DNA from: Limnochorda sp. L945t
GTDB lineage: Bacteria; Bacillota; Limnochordia; Limnochordales; Geochordaceae
Direction of reading: 5' to 3'
DNA: 64,000 nucleotides
Assembly: GCF_035593305.1 (NCBI RefSeq)
Contig: NZ_CP141615.1
Coordinates: 2,883,722-2,947,721 of the forward strand
Positions 40,384 to 49,287 of this stretch are shown here, piece after piece; position 1 is the first letter of the stretch, and every line of letters starts with the position of its first letter. The translations under genes were made by a program, and so were the position numbers. The notes below the pieces were generated by a model that ran no database searches, was not told where the DNA came from, and saw only the letters and a list, made by a program, of their open reading frames with translations.

Positions 40384-41367
40384 TCAAACCCTCGCCAGTT
40401 CTCGCATCGCCTGCGCGATCGTATCCACGTTGGGCAAGACGGCGTCCTCCAGCACCGCGGCGTAGGGCGTGGCCGGGACGTCCGGCATGGCGACCCTCCG
40501 CACCGGCGCGTCGAGATGGAAGAGCGCCTCCTCCGCCAGGATCGCCGCGACCTCGGCCCCCATCCCCAGAGTGCGGTTGTCTTCGTAGACCACCAGGGCC
40601 CGTCCGGTCTTCTTCACCGACTCCACGATCGTGGCCCGGTCGAGGGGCGCGAGCGTCCGCAGATCCACGACCTCCACGGACACCCCTTCGCGCTCCAGGC
40701 GTTCGGCGGCCTGCATGGTCAGGTGGAGCATCATGCCGTACGCGATAGCGGTGAGGTGTTCTCCTTCCCTGGCGATGCGGGCCGGCCCGATCGGGACCAC
40801 GTAGTCGCCTTCGGGCACCTCGCCCTGGATGGCCCGATAGCCGCGTTTGGGTTCGAGGAAGACGACCGGGTCGTCGTCCCGGATGGCCGCCTTCAACAGC
40901 CCCTTGGCGTCCGCCGGGTTGGAGGGGATGACCACTTTGAGGCCCGGCACGTGGGCGAAGAAGCTTTCCACCGACTGCGAATGGTACAGCCCCCCGCGTA
41001 CGCCCGCGCCGTACGGGGCCCGCACCACCAGCGGGCACTGCCACTCCCCGTTGGAACGGTACCGGATGCGGGCCGCCTCGCTGATGATCTGATCCATGGC
41101 CGGATAGATGAAATCGGCGAACTGGATCTCCGCCACGGGGCGCAGCCCGTTCATGGCGGCACCGATGGCTACCCCTACGATGCCCGACTCCGCCAGCGGG
41201 GTGTCGATCACCCGCTCGGGGCCGTACCGGTCGATCAGGCCTTTGGTGGCGACGAAGACGCCGCCCTTGACCCCCACGTCCTCGCCCATGACGATGACGC
41301 TCTCGTCCCGGGCCAGCTCTTCGTCCAGCGCTTCGCGGATGGCGTCGATCATGCGCTTGACCGCCAT
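40384..41367 (-). CDS. bkdAB: Branched-chain 2-oxoacid dehydrogenase E1 beta subunit
   Basis: 327 residues. VIVMGEDVGVKGGVFVATKGL at about 25-45, TPLAESGIVGVAIGAAMNGLRPV, and APYGAGVRGGLYHSQSVESFF with the His/Ser at the active-site entrance are family hallmarks; AVVYEDNRTLGMGAEVAAI is near the C-terminus. It forms the thiamine-diphosphate E1 with the alpha subunit. The start at ATG 41367 overlaps the alpha gene by 19 nt. Confidence 0.92.
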   Translation of the reverse strand: MAVKRMIDAIREALDEELARDESVIVMGEDVGVKGGVFVATKGLIDRYGPERVIDTPLAESGIVGVAIGAAMNGLRPVAEIQFADFIYPAMDQIISEAARIRYRSNGEWQCPLVVRAPYGAGVRGGLYHSQSVESFFAHVPGLKVVIPSNPADAKGLLKAAIRDDDPVVFLEPKRGYRAIQGEVPEGDYVVPIGPARIAREGEHLTAIAYGMMLHLTMQAAERLEREGVSVEVVDLRTLAPLDRATIVESVKKTGRALVVYEDNRTLGMGAEVAAILAEEALFHLDAPVRRVAMPDVPATPYAAVLEDAVLPNVDTIAQAMRELARV

Positions 41368-42407
41368 GGGTGACCGTCCCTTCCCGAGGAGGCGAAGACG
41401 TGCTGCATCACGGTGGCCGGATCCGGCTGGGGAGAGCGCTCCGCGTGGTCGGCCGCGTCGTCGACGGTGGCCGCCACTTCCTGGCGCAGGCGCTCTTCTT
41501 TCGCCTCGTCCCACAGTCCGGCCGCCTCGAGGCGCTCGCGAAAGGCCGGGATGGGGTCGCGCCGGCGCATCTCGGCCATCTCGTCGGCGCTCCGGTAGAT
41601 ACGGTCGTCGTCGTCGCTCGAGTGGGGCACGAACCGGTAGGTGAGCGCCTCGACGATGGTGGGCCCTTCGCCGCCGCGCCCTCGCTCGGCGGCTTCGGCC
41701 ACGGCCCGGTAGACCGCCAGCAGGTCCTGCCCGTCCACGGCGACGCCGGCGATGCCGTAGCCGGCCGCCCGGCGGGCGACGCCCTCGACGTTCATCTGGC
41801 GGCGCGACGGCACCGATATGGCCCACCCGTTGTTCTCGCAGAAGAAGACGACCGGCAACCGGTGGATGGCCGCGAAGTTGACCCCTTCATGGAAGTCGCC
41901 CTCGCTCGACGCCCCCTCGCCGAACGACACCAGCACGACGCTGTCCTCCCCTCGCAGCCGGCTGGCCAGGGCGGCCCCGGCCGCGTGCGGGATCTGGGTG
42001 CCCACCGGGCTCGAGCCCGTCAGGATCCGAAGTCTTCGGGAACTGAAGTGATTGGGCATCTGCCGGCCGCCGCTGTTGGGATCCGCCGCCCGTGCGAACG
42101 CGCTGAGCATCAGCTCCCGCGGGCTCATGCCCAGGGCGAGTACCAGGGCGATGTCGCGGTAGTAGGGCAGCACGATGTCGTGCCCCGCGCGAAGCGCGAG
42201 GGCTGCCCCGACCTGAGCGGCCTCCTGGCCCTGGCCCGTGATCACGAACGGAACCTTGCCCTGGCGCTGCAAGATCCACATCCGCTCGTCGAGGGCCCTG
42301 GCCAGCACCATCAGGCGGTACGCCTCCACGAGCTTCTCGGGCTCCAAGAGTGCGAGGTCGGGATCCGCCGTCGCCGCAGGCGATCGAGGCGCCATTGAGT
42401 CGCCCAT
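41349..42407 (-). CDS. bkdAA: Branched-chain 2-oxoacid dehydrogenase E1 alpha subunit
   Basis: 352 residues. The thiamine diphosphate motif FGEGASSEGDFHEGVNFAAI through CENNGWAIS is visible, and LPYYRDIALVLALGMS is typical. PHSSDDDDRIYRS near residue 290 matches the branched-chain subtype rather than pyruvate dehydrogenase. It decarboxylates branched 2-oxoacids such as those released by IlvE, giving the acyl-CoA primers of branched fatty acids. ATG 42407 is chosen with GAAGAAGG upstream; ATG 42395 is an alternative. Two cre-like operator repeats lie 53-98 nt upstream. Confidence 0.9.
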   Translation of the reverse strand: MGDSMAPRSPAATADPDLALLEPEKLVEAYRLMVLARALDERMWILQRQGKVPFVITGQGQEAAQVGAALALRAGHDIVLPYYRDIALVLALGMSPRELMLSAFARAADPNSGGRQMPNHFSSRRLRILTGSSPVGTQIPHAAGAALASRLRGEDSVVLVSFGEGASSEGDFHEGVNFAAIHRLPVVFFCENNGWAISVPSRRQMNVEGVARRAAGYGIAGVAVDGQDLLAVYRAVAEAAERGRGGEGPTIVEALTYRFVPHSSDDDDRIYRSADEMAEMRRRDPIPAFRERLEAAGLWDEAKEERLRQEVAATVDDAADHAERSPQPDPATVMQHVFASSGRDGHPWRSSA

Positions 42408-42459
42408 GCCTTCTTCCAACCCCCTGCTGCCCGCAGCCCGGGTGAGCCGCAGGCCGTCG

Positions 42460-42507
42460 TGAAAGCGGTTACCCATTCTCCCCTGCCCAGTCTGGAAGCG
42501 GTTGCCC
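42460..42507 (-). promoter_or_regulatory. Two tandem cre-like (LacI/CcpA-type) operator candidates
   Basis: Reading the plus strand, TGAAAGCGGTTACCC (42460-42474) and TGGAAGCGGTTGCCC (42493-42507) agree at 13 of 15 positions and are exactly 33 bp apart, about three helical turns. Both fully match the 13-nt core TGNAANCGNWNNC of catabolite-responsive elements. They lie between the bkd E1-alpha start and a possible -10 near 42539-42544, so bound protein would block elongation or initiation. The binding protein is not known. The segment 42515-42565 is noticeably AT-rich for this genome. Confidence 0.5.
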
Positions 42508-42622
42508 CGTACTTTCTCCCACCATGTCTGTCTTCTTGATAATGCATCTTTTTCGGTTCTGTTGCCAGTCCCCGGGACCCCGCCTGGCGTCCGCCGCATT
42601 GCACGACGGTGACGGACGTGGC

Positions 42623-43195
42623 ATGCTAAGGCCAGCCATGCCACCACCTTCCCGGCCACCTCTACGCGCAGGCCCGGTCTCTGCGGGCCGTCTCGCCCGA
42701 GCGGGGGTCATCGCCGCGGCTTACGTCGCGGCGGCCGCAGCCCTCGGCCCGTTGAGCTTCGGCGTGCCGTTGGGGCCGGTGCTCGTGCAGTTCAGAGCAG
42801 CAGAGGCGTTGTCGGTGCTCCCCATCTTGTACCCGGAGGCCATCCCCGGCCTGTTCGTGGGAGTGTGGCTGGCTAACGTGCTGGGCGGTCTGGGCCCGTG
42901 GGACGTGTGGGGGGGAAGTCTCGTAAGCCTGCTGGCGGCCTGCGCAACGTGGCTGGACCGGCGCTCGTGGCGGGCTTACGTCTGGCCGGTGGCGGCCAAC
43001 GGGGTGCTCATCAGCCTCTATCTCAGCGCCATCTTCGGGCTGCCGTACTGGAGCACGGCGCTCGGCATCACCCTGAGCGAGGCGCTGGTGGTAGGGGCGC
43101 TGGGTGTACCCCTCGTGCGCGTGCTCCGGCGCTTCAGCCCCCGGCCGAGCCGGCCGGAGGAGGCTCCTCGATCGCCCGGTGCAACAGGCGCTTGA
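42623..43195 (+). CDS. queT: QueT-family transporter (queuosine precursor, ECF S component)
   Basis: About 190 residues with 5-6 hydrophobic helices: [24 protein letters not shown], then [40 protein letters not shown], the conserved QueT stretch, and [19 protein letters not shown]. QueT proteins supply queuosine precursors through energy-coupling-factor modules. ATG 42623 or 42638 is the start; the open frame begins further up inside the bkd promoter region. No preQ1 riboswitch was recognised upstream. The last 62 nt overlap the opposite-strand DUF951 gene. Confidence 0.8.
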   Translation: MLRPAMPPPSRPPLRAGPVSAGRLARAGVIAAAYVAAAAALGPLSFGVPLGPVLVQFRAAEALSVLPILYPEAIPGLFVGVWLANVLGGLGPWDVWGGSLVSLLAACATWLDRRSWRAYVWPVAANGVLISLYLSAIFGLPYWSTALGITLSEALVVGALGVPLVRVLRRFSPRPSRPEEAPRSPGATGA

Positions 43196-43358
43196 CGGCG
43201 CGCTCGAAGCGCCGGCGCGGCAGCAGCACGATGTGCCCGCACCCCAGGCAGCGGATGCGAATGTCCATCCCCGTCCGGATGACTTCCCACCGGTCCGAGC
43301 CGCACGGGTGGGGTTTGCGGGTCTGGACGATGTCGCCGAGGTAGAGCTTCATCGGCAT
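43134..43358 (-). CDS. DUF951 family zinc-ribbon-like protein
   Basis: 74 residues. [19 protein letters not shown], with a second Cys pair in [26 protein letters not shown], is the DUF951 pattern, likely a small zinc-binding protein that may touch nucleic acid. ATG 43358 starts it and a TATAAA element lies about 11 nt upstream (43374-43369), which would give an almost leaderless transcript. In Bacillus the homologue lies near the rpsF and yyaC region. The 3' 62 nt overlap queT on the other strand. Confidence 0.85.
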   Translation of the reverse strand: MPMKLYLGDIVQTRKPHPCGSDRWEVIRTGMDIRIRCLGCGHIVLLPRRRFERAVKRLLHRAIEEPPPAGSAGG

Positions 43359-43541
43359 GGCTGCTCTCTTTATACACCCGGCGGGGCTTCCCGGCCAGCC
43401 GGGCCATGGAGCTGGCTCGCAAGCCTGGCCCTGGACCTCCCGTTCGAAAATGGCCCGGCTTCCCTCCATTTCCGGAAGGGGAAGGTTCGCTGCGTCCGGA
43501 ATCGGGCGCTGAGGATGGAAACGAAAAGAGGGTGGATTTCG

Positions 43542-44573
43542 GTGAGTTTGTTGCATACCCGCGAGCGGCGAGTCCCGTGGCTCGCAGGCCTCGTCGGGTT
43601 GGCCATCGCCCTGGGGCTGTTCGCCGCCGGGTACTTCACCTATGCGACCCTGGCCGCGCCCGGCAAGGACGTCGTGGCCCGGGTCAACGGCGACCCCATC
43701 ACCAGGGAGCAGTTGACCTCCGAGCTGGAGCGCCAGGCGGGCAGTAGCATCCTCCAGCAGATGATCGGGCGGCGTCTGGTCCTGCAGGAGATGTCCCGCC
43801 GGGGCGTCCAGGTGGGGAAGGCCGAGATCGACGCGGAGATGGGGCGGATCCGGGACCAGTTCCCTTCTGCACAGGCCTATGAGGACGCGCTCAAGCGCTA
43901 CGGCGTGACCGAGGAGGAGCTTCGCCAGGAGGTGGAGCTCAACCTCGGCGTGCGCGCACTGGGGCGGTTGGGTGTGAGCGTGAGCGACGCGGAGGTGCGC
44001 CAGTACTTCGACGCCAACAAGGAGAGCCTGGGCCAGCCCGAGCAGGTGCGGGTCCGCCACATCCTGGTGGGGACGCGCAAGGAGGCCGATGACCTGCTCA
44101 AGCAGCTCAAGTCCGGGGCCGCCTTCGACCAGCTGGCCAGGGAGCACTCGCTCGACCAGGCCAGCGCGGCCGAGGGCGGGGACCTGGGGTTCATCAGCCG
44201 GGGCGCGACCGTCGAACCCTTCGAGACCGTCGCGTTCAAGCTGAAGAAGGGCGAGTACGCCATCGCCCAGACCCCTTACGGGTTCCACGTGCTGCAGGTG
44301 ACGGACCGGCGGGAGGCCAAGCCCGCGCAGTTCGAGCAGGTGAAGGATGAGATCCGGGAACGCCTGCTCGAGCAAAAGGCCCGCACCCCCGAGGAGATCC
44401 TGGGCGAGCTCACGCAGAAGGCGTCCATCGAGGTCTACGAGCCGCGCTACGAGTCGCTGGCGAAAAAGCCGCAGGACGGCCAGGGCTCCGGTAGCGGCAA
44501 TGGAGGGCCTTCGGGGCAACCGCCCGCAGCCGCGCCCGGGCAGACCGCCCCGGCGCCGGTTCCTTCTCCGTGA
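43542..44573 (+). CDS. prsA: Foldase / peptidyl-prolyl isomerase, PrsA-like
   Basis: About 343 residues. A membrane anchor ([20 protein letters not shown]) is followed by a SurA-like N-domain ([31 protein letters not shown]) and a parvulin domain (about 170-265: [59 protein letters not shown]). The tail is Pro/Gly/Ala-rich. It assists folding of exported proteins on the outer face of the membrane. There is no lipobox, unlike Bacillus PrsA. GTG 43542 is preferred (GAGGGTGG 6 nt upstream); ATG 43515 is an alternative. Confidence 0.87.
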   Translation: MSLLHTRERRVPWLAGLVGLAIALGLFAAGYFTYATLAAPGKDVVARVNGDPITREQLTSELERQAGSSILQQMIGRRLVLQEMSRRGVQVGKAEIDAEMGRIRDQFPSAQAYEDALKRYGVTEEELRQEVELNLGVRALGRLGVSVSDAEVRQYFDANKESLGQPEQVRVRHILVGTRKEADDLLKQLKSGAAFDQLAREHSLDQASAAEGGDLGFISRGATVEPFETVAFKLKKGEYAIAQTPYGFHVLQVTDRREAKPAQFEQVKDEIRERLLEQKARTPEEILGELTQKASIEVYEPRYESLAKKPQDGQGSGSGNGGPSGQPPAAAPGQTAPAPVPSP

Positions 44574-44625
44574 CGGCCCCGCGGTAGACCGGCGGCGTTG
44601 TGCAGCTGCAGGGCCGCAGGGTCGA

Positions 44626-45489
44626 TCACCGAGCGCGGGCCCTCTGGCGGGCGGCGGCAAACAGGTGCGCCTGCGCGAGCCCGGCCAGCGGGCCCCAGCG
44701 CTCGCGGGCGAAGGTGCGCAGGCGGGCCGGCGCGACCGGACGACCCCCGAAAAACCTTCTCTCCACTGCTCGGCGCACCCAGCGGTCGACGGGAAAGGCG
44801 TCCCACCGGCCGTATCCGAAGAGCGCCACGCACTCGGCCACCTTGGGCCCGACCCCGGGTAAGTGCATGAGGTGCTCCGCCAGCTCCGGGGTCTTCATGG
44901 CGTGCCCCCGTTCCAGCCAAGCGGGTTGCTCGGCCAGCCGGGCAGCGGTGGCCGCAAGGTAGGCGGCCCGGTAGCCGAGGCCGAGGGACCGCAGGCGCTG
45001 CTCCCCGAGCGCCGCCAGTTGCTCCGGACGGGGCATCCCGTCGGGACCCGGCTCCCCTTGCTCGCAGACGGCCTGGACCATCCGCTTGATCCTGGCGATG
45101 TGGGTGTGAGAAGAGAGCAAGAACGAGAGCAGGGCCTCCCAGGGTGACACTCGGGAGATACGCAGCCCTCGCGTCGTTTCCACCACGTCGGCCAGGTCGG
45201 GATCGCGGCGGACCAGGTCGGCGTCGAGCGCCGCGTAGTTCCGCTCGAGATCGAGCAGGTCCCGGACTGCCCCTGCCGCCTCCGGCGGCTCGCCGGCGAC
45301 GGTGCCCGGGGGTAATGCCGGGTCGCGGACGAGGCGGACGTGCCAGGGCCCCGCGAATCCCTCGAGCGCGTCCGCCGACTCGACCCACCAGCGGAAGGTC
45401 TGGCCTCCGTCCAGGGTGGCCACGAGGTCCACCGGGTAACCCCCTGCGTCGACCTCGGCGACGCGCACCAGGGGCAGGTCCGCGCTCAC
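44626..45489 (-). CDS. ogg: 8-oxoguanine DNA glycosylase (OGG1/HhH-GPD type)
   Basis: 287 residues. An OGG_N-like domain (about 1-115, [14 protein letters not shown]) precedes the HhH-GPD domain: [30 protein letters not shown] holds the helix-hairpin-helix, the catalytic Lys (GPKVAEC) and the Asp (PVD). [15 protein letters not shown] and [19 protein letters not shown] are also typical. It removes oxidised guanine and cuts the strand. GTG 45489 overlaps the stop of the glycosidase gene as GTGA, so translation is coupled to it, which is functionally odd. Confidence 0.87.
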   Translation of the reverse strand: MSADLPLVRVAEVDAGGYPVDLVATLDGGQTFRWWVESADALEGFAGPWHVRLVRDPALPPGTVAGEPPEAAGAVRDLLDLERNYAALDADLVRRDPDLADVVETTRGLRISRVSPWEALLSFLLSSHTHIARIKRMVQAVCEQGEPGPDGMPRPEQLAALGEQRLRSLGLGYRAAYLAATAARLAEQPAWLERGHAMKTPELAEHLMHLPGVGPKVAECVALFGYGRWDAFPVDRWVRRAVERRFFGGRPVAPARLRTFARERWGPLAGLAQAHLFAAARQRARAR

Positions 45490-47972
45490 GCGGCCGAGCG
45501 GGGCACCTCGACCGGTACCGGCGGAGCCGCCCGCTCCTCCTCCACCACCCGGCGAGTCGTCCGGTCGATCACCAGCCGCCATCCCTCGCCGGGCAGCAGT
45601 GCTCCCGCCCAGACCGGGGCGCCGTCGGGCGCCTCGCTTCCCGCGAGGCCAACGGCGACGCCCGCGGGCGCCCCCGTGCTTTCCACTCCCCCCGCCTGGA
45701 AGCTCACACCCTCTCGCAGGACGAAGAGGACGATGCGCTGTTCGCTGTCGAACGCGACCCACAGCACGCGGCCTTCGGGGCTACGGACGACCCGTCCGCC
45801 CCGGGCGCTCGGGGGAAGGTCCGGAGGCAGGCCTGTGCCCTTTTCCGGCCGGACGACGACCTCGGCCGCCTCCCGGGGATAGACCTGGACCCTGTCGGAG
45901 CTCTTCGCCGGCAGGCTGGTATGGACCGTGCCCTTCCACCAGACGACGGACCCGCTGCCGCTCGCGAAGGAGAGATCCCGCGCCGCCATCCAGCTCCACC
46001 CGGGGGAGGCGGCCGGTTCCACGGCGAGCCCGCTGAGCGACGGCTGCACTCCCAGCAACCCGGACACGGCCAGCCAGAGGTAAGTGGGCGGCATCCAGGG
46101 GCTCAAGGCCATGCCCCGGCTCACCCCGGTCTCGCCGTGGAGCCGCTCGGGAAACTGGCCCGGCACCACGTGGCCCAGCGCGGCCGGCACGTCCGCCTCC
46201 GAGATCCGGTAGACGAGCTCGAGGGCCTGGGCCACCCGGTCCGGCACGTCGTGCCGGACCGCATAGGCGATCCAGGCGGTGAGGTTGGGCCATACCCCTC
46301 CGAGGAGCTGGTAGCCGGCGTCCGGGTCGTACTCGACCTGATCGTCCGGCACGGTCCGGGCTCCGTACGAGGTCCAGAAAGCCGGCTGCAGCAGCCGCTC
46401 GACCACTTTCCGGCGCACCTCGCCGGACGCTGCACCGAAGAGAACCGGAAACACCATGTCGGCGCTCAGGGATTCCAGGGGCTCCCCCTGTTGGGTGAGC
46501 GCGAGCAGGTAGAGCCCGGTCGCCCGAGAGACCAGACGTTCGTTCATGGCCGCCCGGATCCTGGCCGCCCCGTCCCGCCAGCGGGCGGCGTCGGCCGCAT
46601 GGCCCAGCCGCTCCGCCATTTCTGCCGCGACCTGCAGCGCGGCGTAGCACTCGGCGTTGAGCTCCGTGACCGCGCCGCTCAGGTTGTAGGACGGGATGAT
46701 GTTGCGCCAGCTGGCGATGCCATGGACGTTGGTGGAGCGCGCCGTGCACACCACCAGGTCGTCGACGGTCTGGCTGAGGATGTACTGCGCCGCCCGCCGC
46801 ACGACCGGGTAGATCCGGTGGACGAATGCCTCGTCCCGGGTGACGGCCGCGTGGTGGTGCAGCGCCAGCAAGAAGAGCGGGGTGTCGTCGTTGATGTTGA
46901 GGCCGTAGTCATCTCGAGACGGAGGGTCCTCCGCCACCCGGATGAACTCCGTGAACTTGCCGTGCGGCTCCACGCCCTCCCGTACGATGAGGTCGATCAT
47001 TTCCCGGGAAAACTCCGGGGTGAAGAAGTCGTTGCCGAAGACGAACCAGGCAGCGTCCCGGATCACCAGGATGTCCTGCGGAGGATCGTTGGTGAAGGCG
47101 CATCCGGCCGGGTAGCGTGTTTGGGTGCGCAGGATGTTGACCTTGGCCCAGTCCACGCCCCGGTTGATGACCGGCGACGGTGTGAGCACGCGCACACGGC
47201 TCAACCGCTCCTCGAAGGCGTCCAGCGTCCGCTCGTACAGCTCGGAGGGATCCGGCAGGGTGTGCCACAACCGCCGCGCCTCGGCTTCCCCCTGCGGCGT
47301 GGTCAGCAGCCCGAGCGTGAGGCGCCGGTTGGTGGCCGGCGCAAGCGGCACCTGGTAGATGAGCCGCGTCGTGCCGGGCTGGGCAAAGGTGTAGCCGGCC
47401 GGTATGGCCGCATGCGGGCCGAGCATGCCCAGGACGCGTACTTCGTCCCATCGCCGGGAGGCCGGGTCGATGGTCTGTACGACCACGATCCCGTCGTCGA
47501 ACCGGCAGTGCACCCGCTTCTCTTGCTGCTGGGGCTCTGCCCGGCGCAGCCCTTCGTCCTCGATGATGGGGGGCCAGACCGAGTCGACGCGCAGCTGAAC
47601 GTCAACGGGCTCCGACCCCGGGTTGGCCAGGTCGAGGAACCAGATGACGACCCGGTCCTGTTCCGTGCCGTACGGGAGCCAGACCTCTTTGCGCAGGGTG
47701 ACGGACGGGCCCTCCAGCCACGTCACCTGCGCGTGGGGGAGCAGAGTCGTCTCCTTCGCCCGCAACGGCCGGCCGCCGGCGGAGGCGAGGATCCGCACGC
47801 GCCCGGCGTACCACTGGTCTTCGCTGGCCCATAGCCCGAGGAGGTTGGACTCGCGGTCCGTGCGAACGAAGAGCGACAGATTGGCCAGGGAAGCGCCGAG
47901 GCCCAGATGGTCGACAGGGTACGTGTAGTACAATGGGAGCCGGTCCTGGATGCCTGGTTGCCGCGTGGCCAT
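45486..47972 (-). CDS. Large glycosidase-like protein, (alpha/alpha)6-barrel (amylo-alpha-1,6-glucosidase type)
   Basis: 828 residues, cytoplasmic (no signal). A beta-rich N-terminal domain (about 1-230, LGLGASLANLSLFVRTDRESNLL, WLEGPSVTLRKEVWLPYG) leads into a helical barrel (about 250-640) with acidic candidates in VIRDAAWFVFGNDFFTPEF, DDYGLNINDDTPLFLLAL and GAVTELNAECYAAL, and GYQLLGGVWPNLTAWIAYA. A beta C-terminal region follows. The fold suggests a glucosidase or related six-hairpin enzyme, but which of the acidic residues is catalytic, and the substrate, are not settled. It is preceded by a good promoter; the ribosome binding site AAAGGAG is 16 nt before ATG, with a GGGC/GCCC hairpin between. 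CTG 47981 is a possible alternative start. Confidence 0.65.
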   Translation of the reverse strand: MATRQPGIQDRLPLYYTYPVDHLGLGASLANLSLFVRTDRESNLLGLWASEDQWYAGRVRILASAGGRPLRAKETTLLPHAQVTWLEGPSVTLRKEVWLPYGTEQDRVVIWFLDLANPGSEPVDVQLRVDSVWPPIIEDEGLRRAEPQQQEKRVHCRFDDGIVVVQTIDPASRRWDEVRVLGMLGPHAAIPAGYTFAQPGTTRLIYQVPLAPATNRRLTLGLLTTPQGEAEARRLWHTLPDPSELYERTLDAFEERLSRVRVLTPSPVINRGVDWAKVNILRTQTRYPAGCAFTNDPPQDILVIRDAAWFVFGNDFFTPEFSREMIDLIVREGVEPHGKFTEFIRVAEDPPSRDDYGLNINDDTPLFLLALHHHAAVTRDEAFVHRIYPVVRRAAQYILSQTVDDLVVCTARSTNVHGIASWRNIIPSYNLSGAVTELNAECYAALQVAAEMAERLGHAADAARWRDGAARIRAAMNERLVSRATGLYLLALTQQGEPLESLSADMVFPVLFGAASGEVRRKVVERLLQPAFWTSYGARTVPDDQVEYDPDAGYQLLGGVWPNLTAWIAYAVRHDVPDRVAQALELVYRISEADVPAALGHVVPGQFPERLHGETGVSRGMALSPWMPPTYLWLAVSGLLGVQPSLSGLAVEPAASPGWSWMAARDLSFASGSGSVVWWKGTVHTSLPAKSSDRVQVYPREAAEVVVRPEKGTGLPPDLPPSARGGRVVRSPEGRVLWVAFDSEQRIVLFVLREGVSFQAGGVESTGAPAGVAVGLAGSEAPDGAPVWAGALLPGEGWRLVIDRTTRRVVEEERAAPPVPVEVPRSAA

Positions 47973-48020
47973 GGCGGGCAGCCGCCCACTCCTTTGCGTG
48001 CACGGGAATCCCGATCGGAG

Positions 48021-48049
48021 AGCATAGGAGCACCCCGGTGCCTCGTCAA
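48021..48049 (-). promoter_or_regulatory. Sigma-A promoter of the glycosidase-ogg operon
   Basis: TTGACG (48049-48044 on the minus strand) is separated by exactly 17 nt from TATGCT (48026-48021). It matches the consensus at 5 of 6 and 4 of 6 positions and lies about 50 nt before ATG 47972, on the correct strand. It is one of the best sigma-A matches in the window. Confidence 0.7.
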
Positions 48050-48094
48050 TAGCCGGGAGCACGGGGCGGCGGGATCGCGGGAAGGGATGCGCAG

Positions 48095-48409
48095 ATGCAG
48101 CAGATCGAGATGATGGAGTCCCAGCAGCCCGAGGTCGCCGGCCAGCCCCCGGCACCGCGCTCGTTCCGGTGGCAGGGCCGGACGTTCACGGTGAGTGCGG
48201 TGCTGCGCCGCTGGCAGGACCACCCCTCCAGGGCCAGGGGAGCGCTGAAGGGGAGGCAGGTACCCTTTGGGGCTGCAACCGAGACGGGAGCTCGCACGTA
48301 CTTCAGGGTGAGGACCGAAGACGGGTCTGTGTTCGACCTGGCGTACGACCCGCAGGCGAGCACGTGGGGGCTGCTGCGCCAGCTCGCCAGCGGCGCCGGC
48401 GGCCGCTGA
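48095..48409 (+). CDS. DUF6504-like small protein
   Basis: 104 residues. FRWQGRTFTVSAVLRRWQDH and YFRVRTEDGSVFDLAYDPQASTWGLLRQL match the pattern of the DUF6504 family. It appears soluble with a beta-rich core and a flexible N-terminus. GAAGGGAT lies upstream of ATG 48095. The function is unknown. It is divergent from the glycosidase and convergent with pheA, 11 nt away. Confidence 0.7.
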   Translation: MQQIEMMESQQPEVAGQPPAPRSFRWQGRTFTVSAVLRRWQDHPSRARGALKGRQVPFGAATETGARTYFRVRTEDGSVFDLAYDPQASTWGLLRQLASGAGGR

Positions 48410-48420
48410 CGCGGCACCCG

Positions 48421-49287
48421 CTACGGGCTCGCCGGACCTCCCCACGCCGGGTCGCACGGGTAGCTCCCCAGGAGCCGGAGGTAGCCCGTGAGCCGCCGGA
48501 CCGAGGCCAGGGCGTCCGCCACGCCGGGGTCGGTGGCGTGGCCTTCCATGTCCATGAGGAAGAGGTAGCGCCCCAGCCCTTCTCGGGAAGGGCGCGATTC
48601 GATGCGGGTCAGGTTGAGGCCGCGGCGGGCCAGCACGTCCAGGATGTCGCGCAACAGTCCCGGCCGGTCCTCCAGGCTTCCCACGACCAGGGTCGTCCGA
48701 TCCCGGCCGGTCCGCGCGGGGCTCCGCCAGCCCAGGATACCGAACCGGGTGACGTTGGCGCCGCCGTCCTCCATGGGGCCCAGGACCGGTTCGAGGCCCC
48801 ACCGGCGGGCCGCCTCCAGGCTTCCGACCGCCGCCCACCGTTCCTGGGGCGCCTGCGCGACGAGCCGCGCCGCCTCGGCGGTGCTCGACGCCGGCACCTG
48901 GGGGACGCCGGGAAGCACGGAGGCGATGGTGCGGCGGCATTGGGCCAGAGCGTGGGGATGAGAGAGCACCCGGCTAACCGAGCGCATGGGCACGCCCGGC
49001 CGCACGAGCAGCCACTGCTGCACCGGCAGCACGACCTCCCCGACCTGGCGGAGCGTGCTCTCGTGCAGCCACAGGTCCAGCACCAGGGCCACCGAGCCCT
49101 CGAGGGAGTTTTCCAGCGGGCAGACGATCTGCTCCAGCTTTCCCCGCTCGGCCGAAGCGAACAGGGCAGGGAGGTCGCCGGCCGGCACCAGGGGAAATGA
49201 GCACCCCGATATCGCCAGCCACCGCCGGGCTGCCTGGTGGCTGAAGCTCCCCTCCGGCCCCAGGTAGCCAAGTCCTCCGGTGCTCAC
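48421..49287 (-). CDS. pheA: Prephenate dehydratase with ACT domain
   Basis: 288 residues converting prephenate to phenylpyruvate. LGYLGPEGSFSHQAARRW at the N-terminus, IVCPLENSLEGSVALVLDL, SSTAEAARLVAQ and GGANVTRFGILG (the TRF motif) form the catalytic domain; the C-terminal ACT domain (about 205-285) has PGLLRDILDVLARRGLNLTRIESRPS, with the ESRP motif that binds phenylalanine for feedback inhibition. GTG 49287 overlaps the lipM stop as GTGA, so it is coupled to that gene. Confidence 0.93.
   Translation of the reverse strand: MSTGGLGYLGPEGSFSHQAARRWLAISGCSFPLVPAGDLPALFASAERGKLEQIVCPLENSLEGSVALVLDLWLHESTLRQVGEVVLPVQQWLLVRPGVPMRSVSRVLSHPHALAQCRRTIASVLPGVPQVPASSTAEAARLVAQAPQERWAAVGSLEAARRWGLEPVLGPMEDGGANVTRFGILGWRSPARTGRDRTTLVVGSLEDRPGLLRDILDVLARRGLNLTRIESRPSREGLGRYLFLMDMEGHATDPGVADALASVRRLTGYLRLLGSYPCDPAWGGPASP

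Noticed and set aside
42408-42622. preQ1 riboswitch ahead of queT
   Set aside because: No short pseudoknot with a CUA-containing core and an A-rich tail was found; the AT-rich part belongs more naturally to the bkd promoter region.
45144-47834. 896-codon plus-strand open frame opposite the glycosidase
   Set aside because: It is antisense to a gene with clear domain motifs, and its translation is low-complexity (Arg/Pro/Gly/His). It is a GC-rich shadow.
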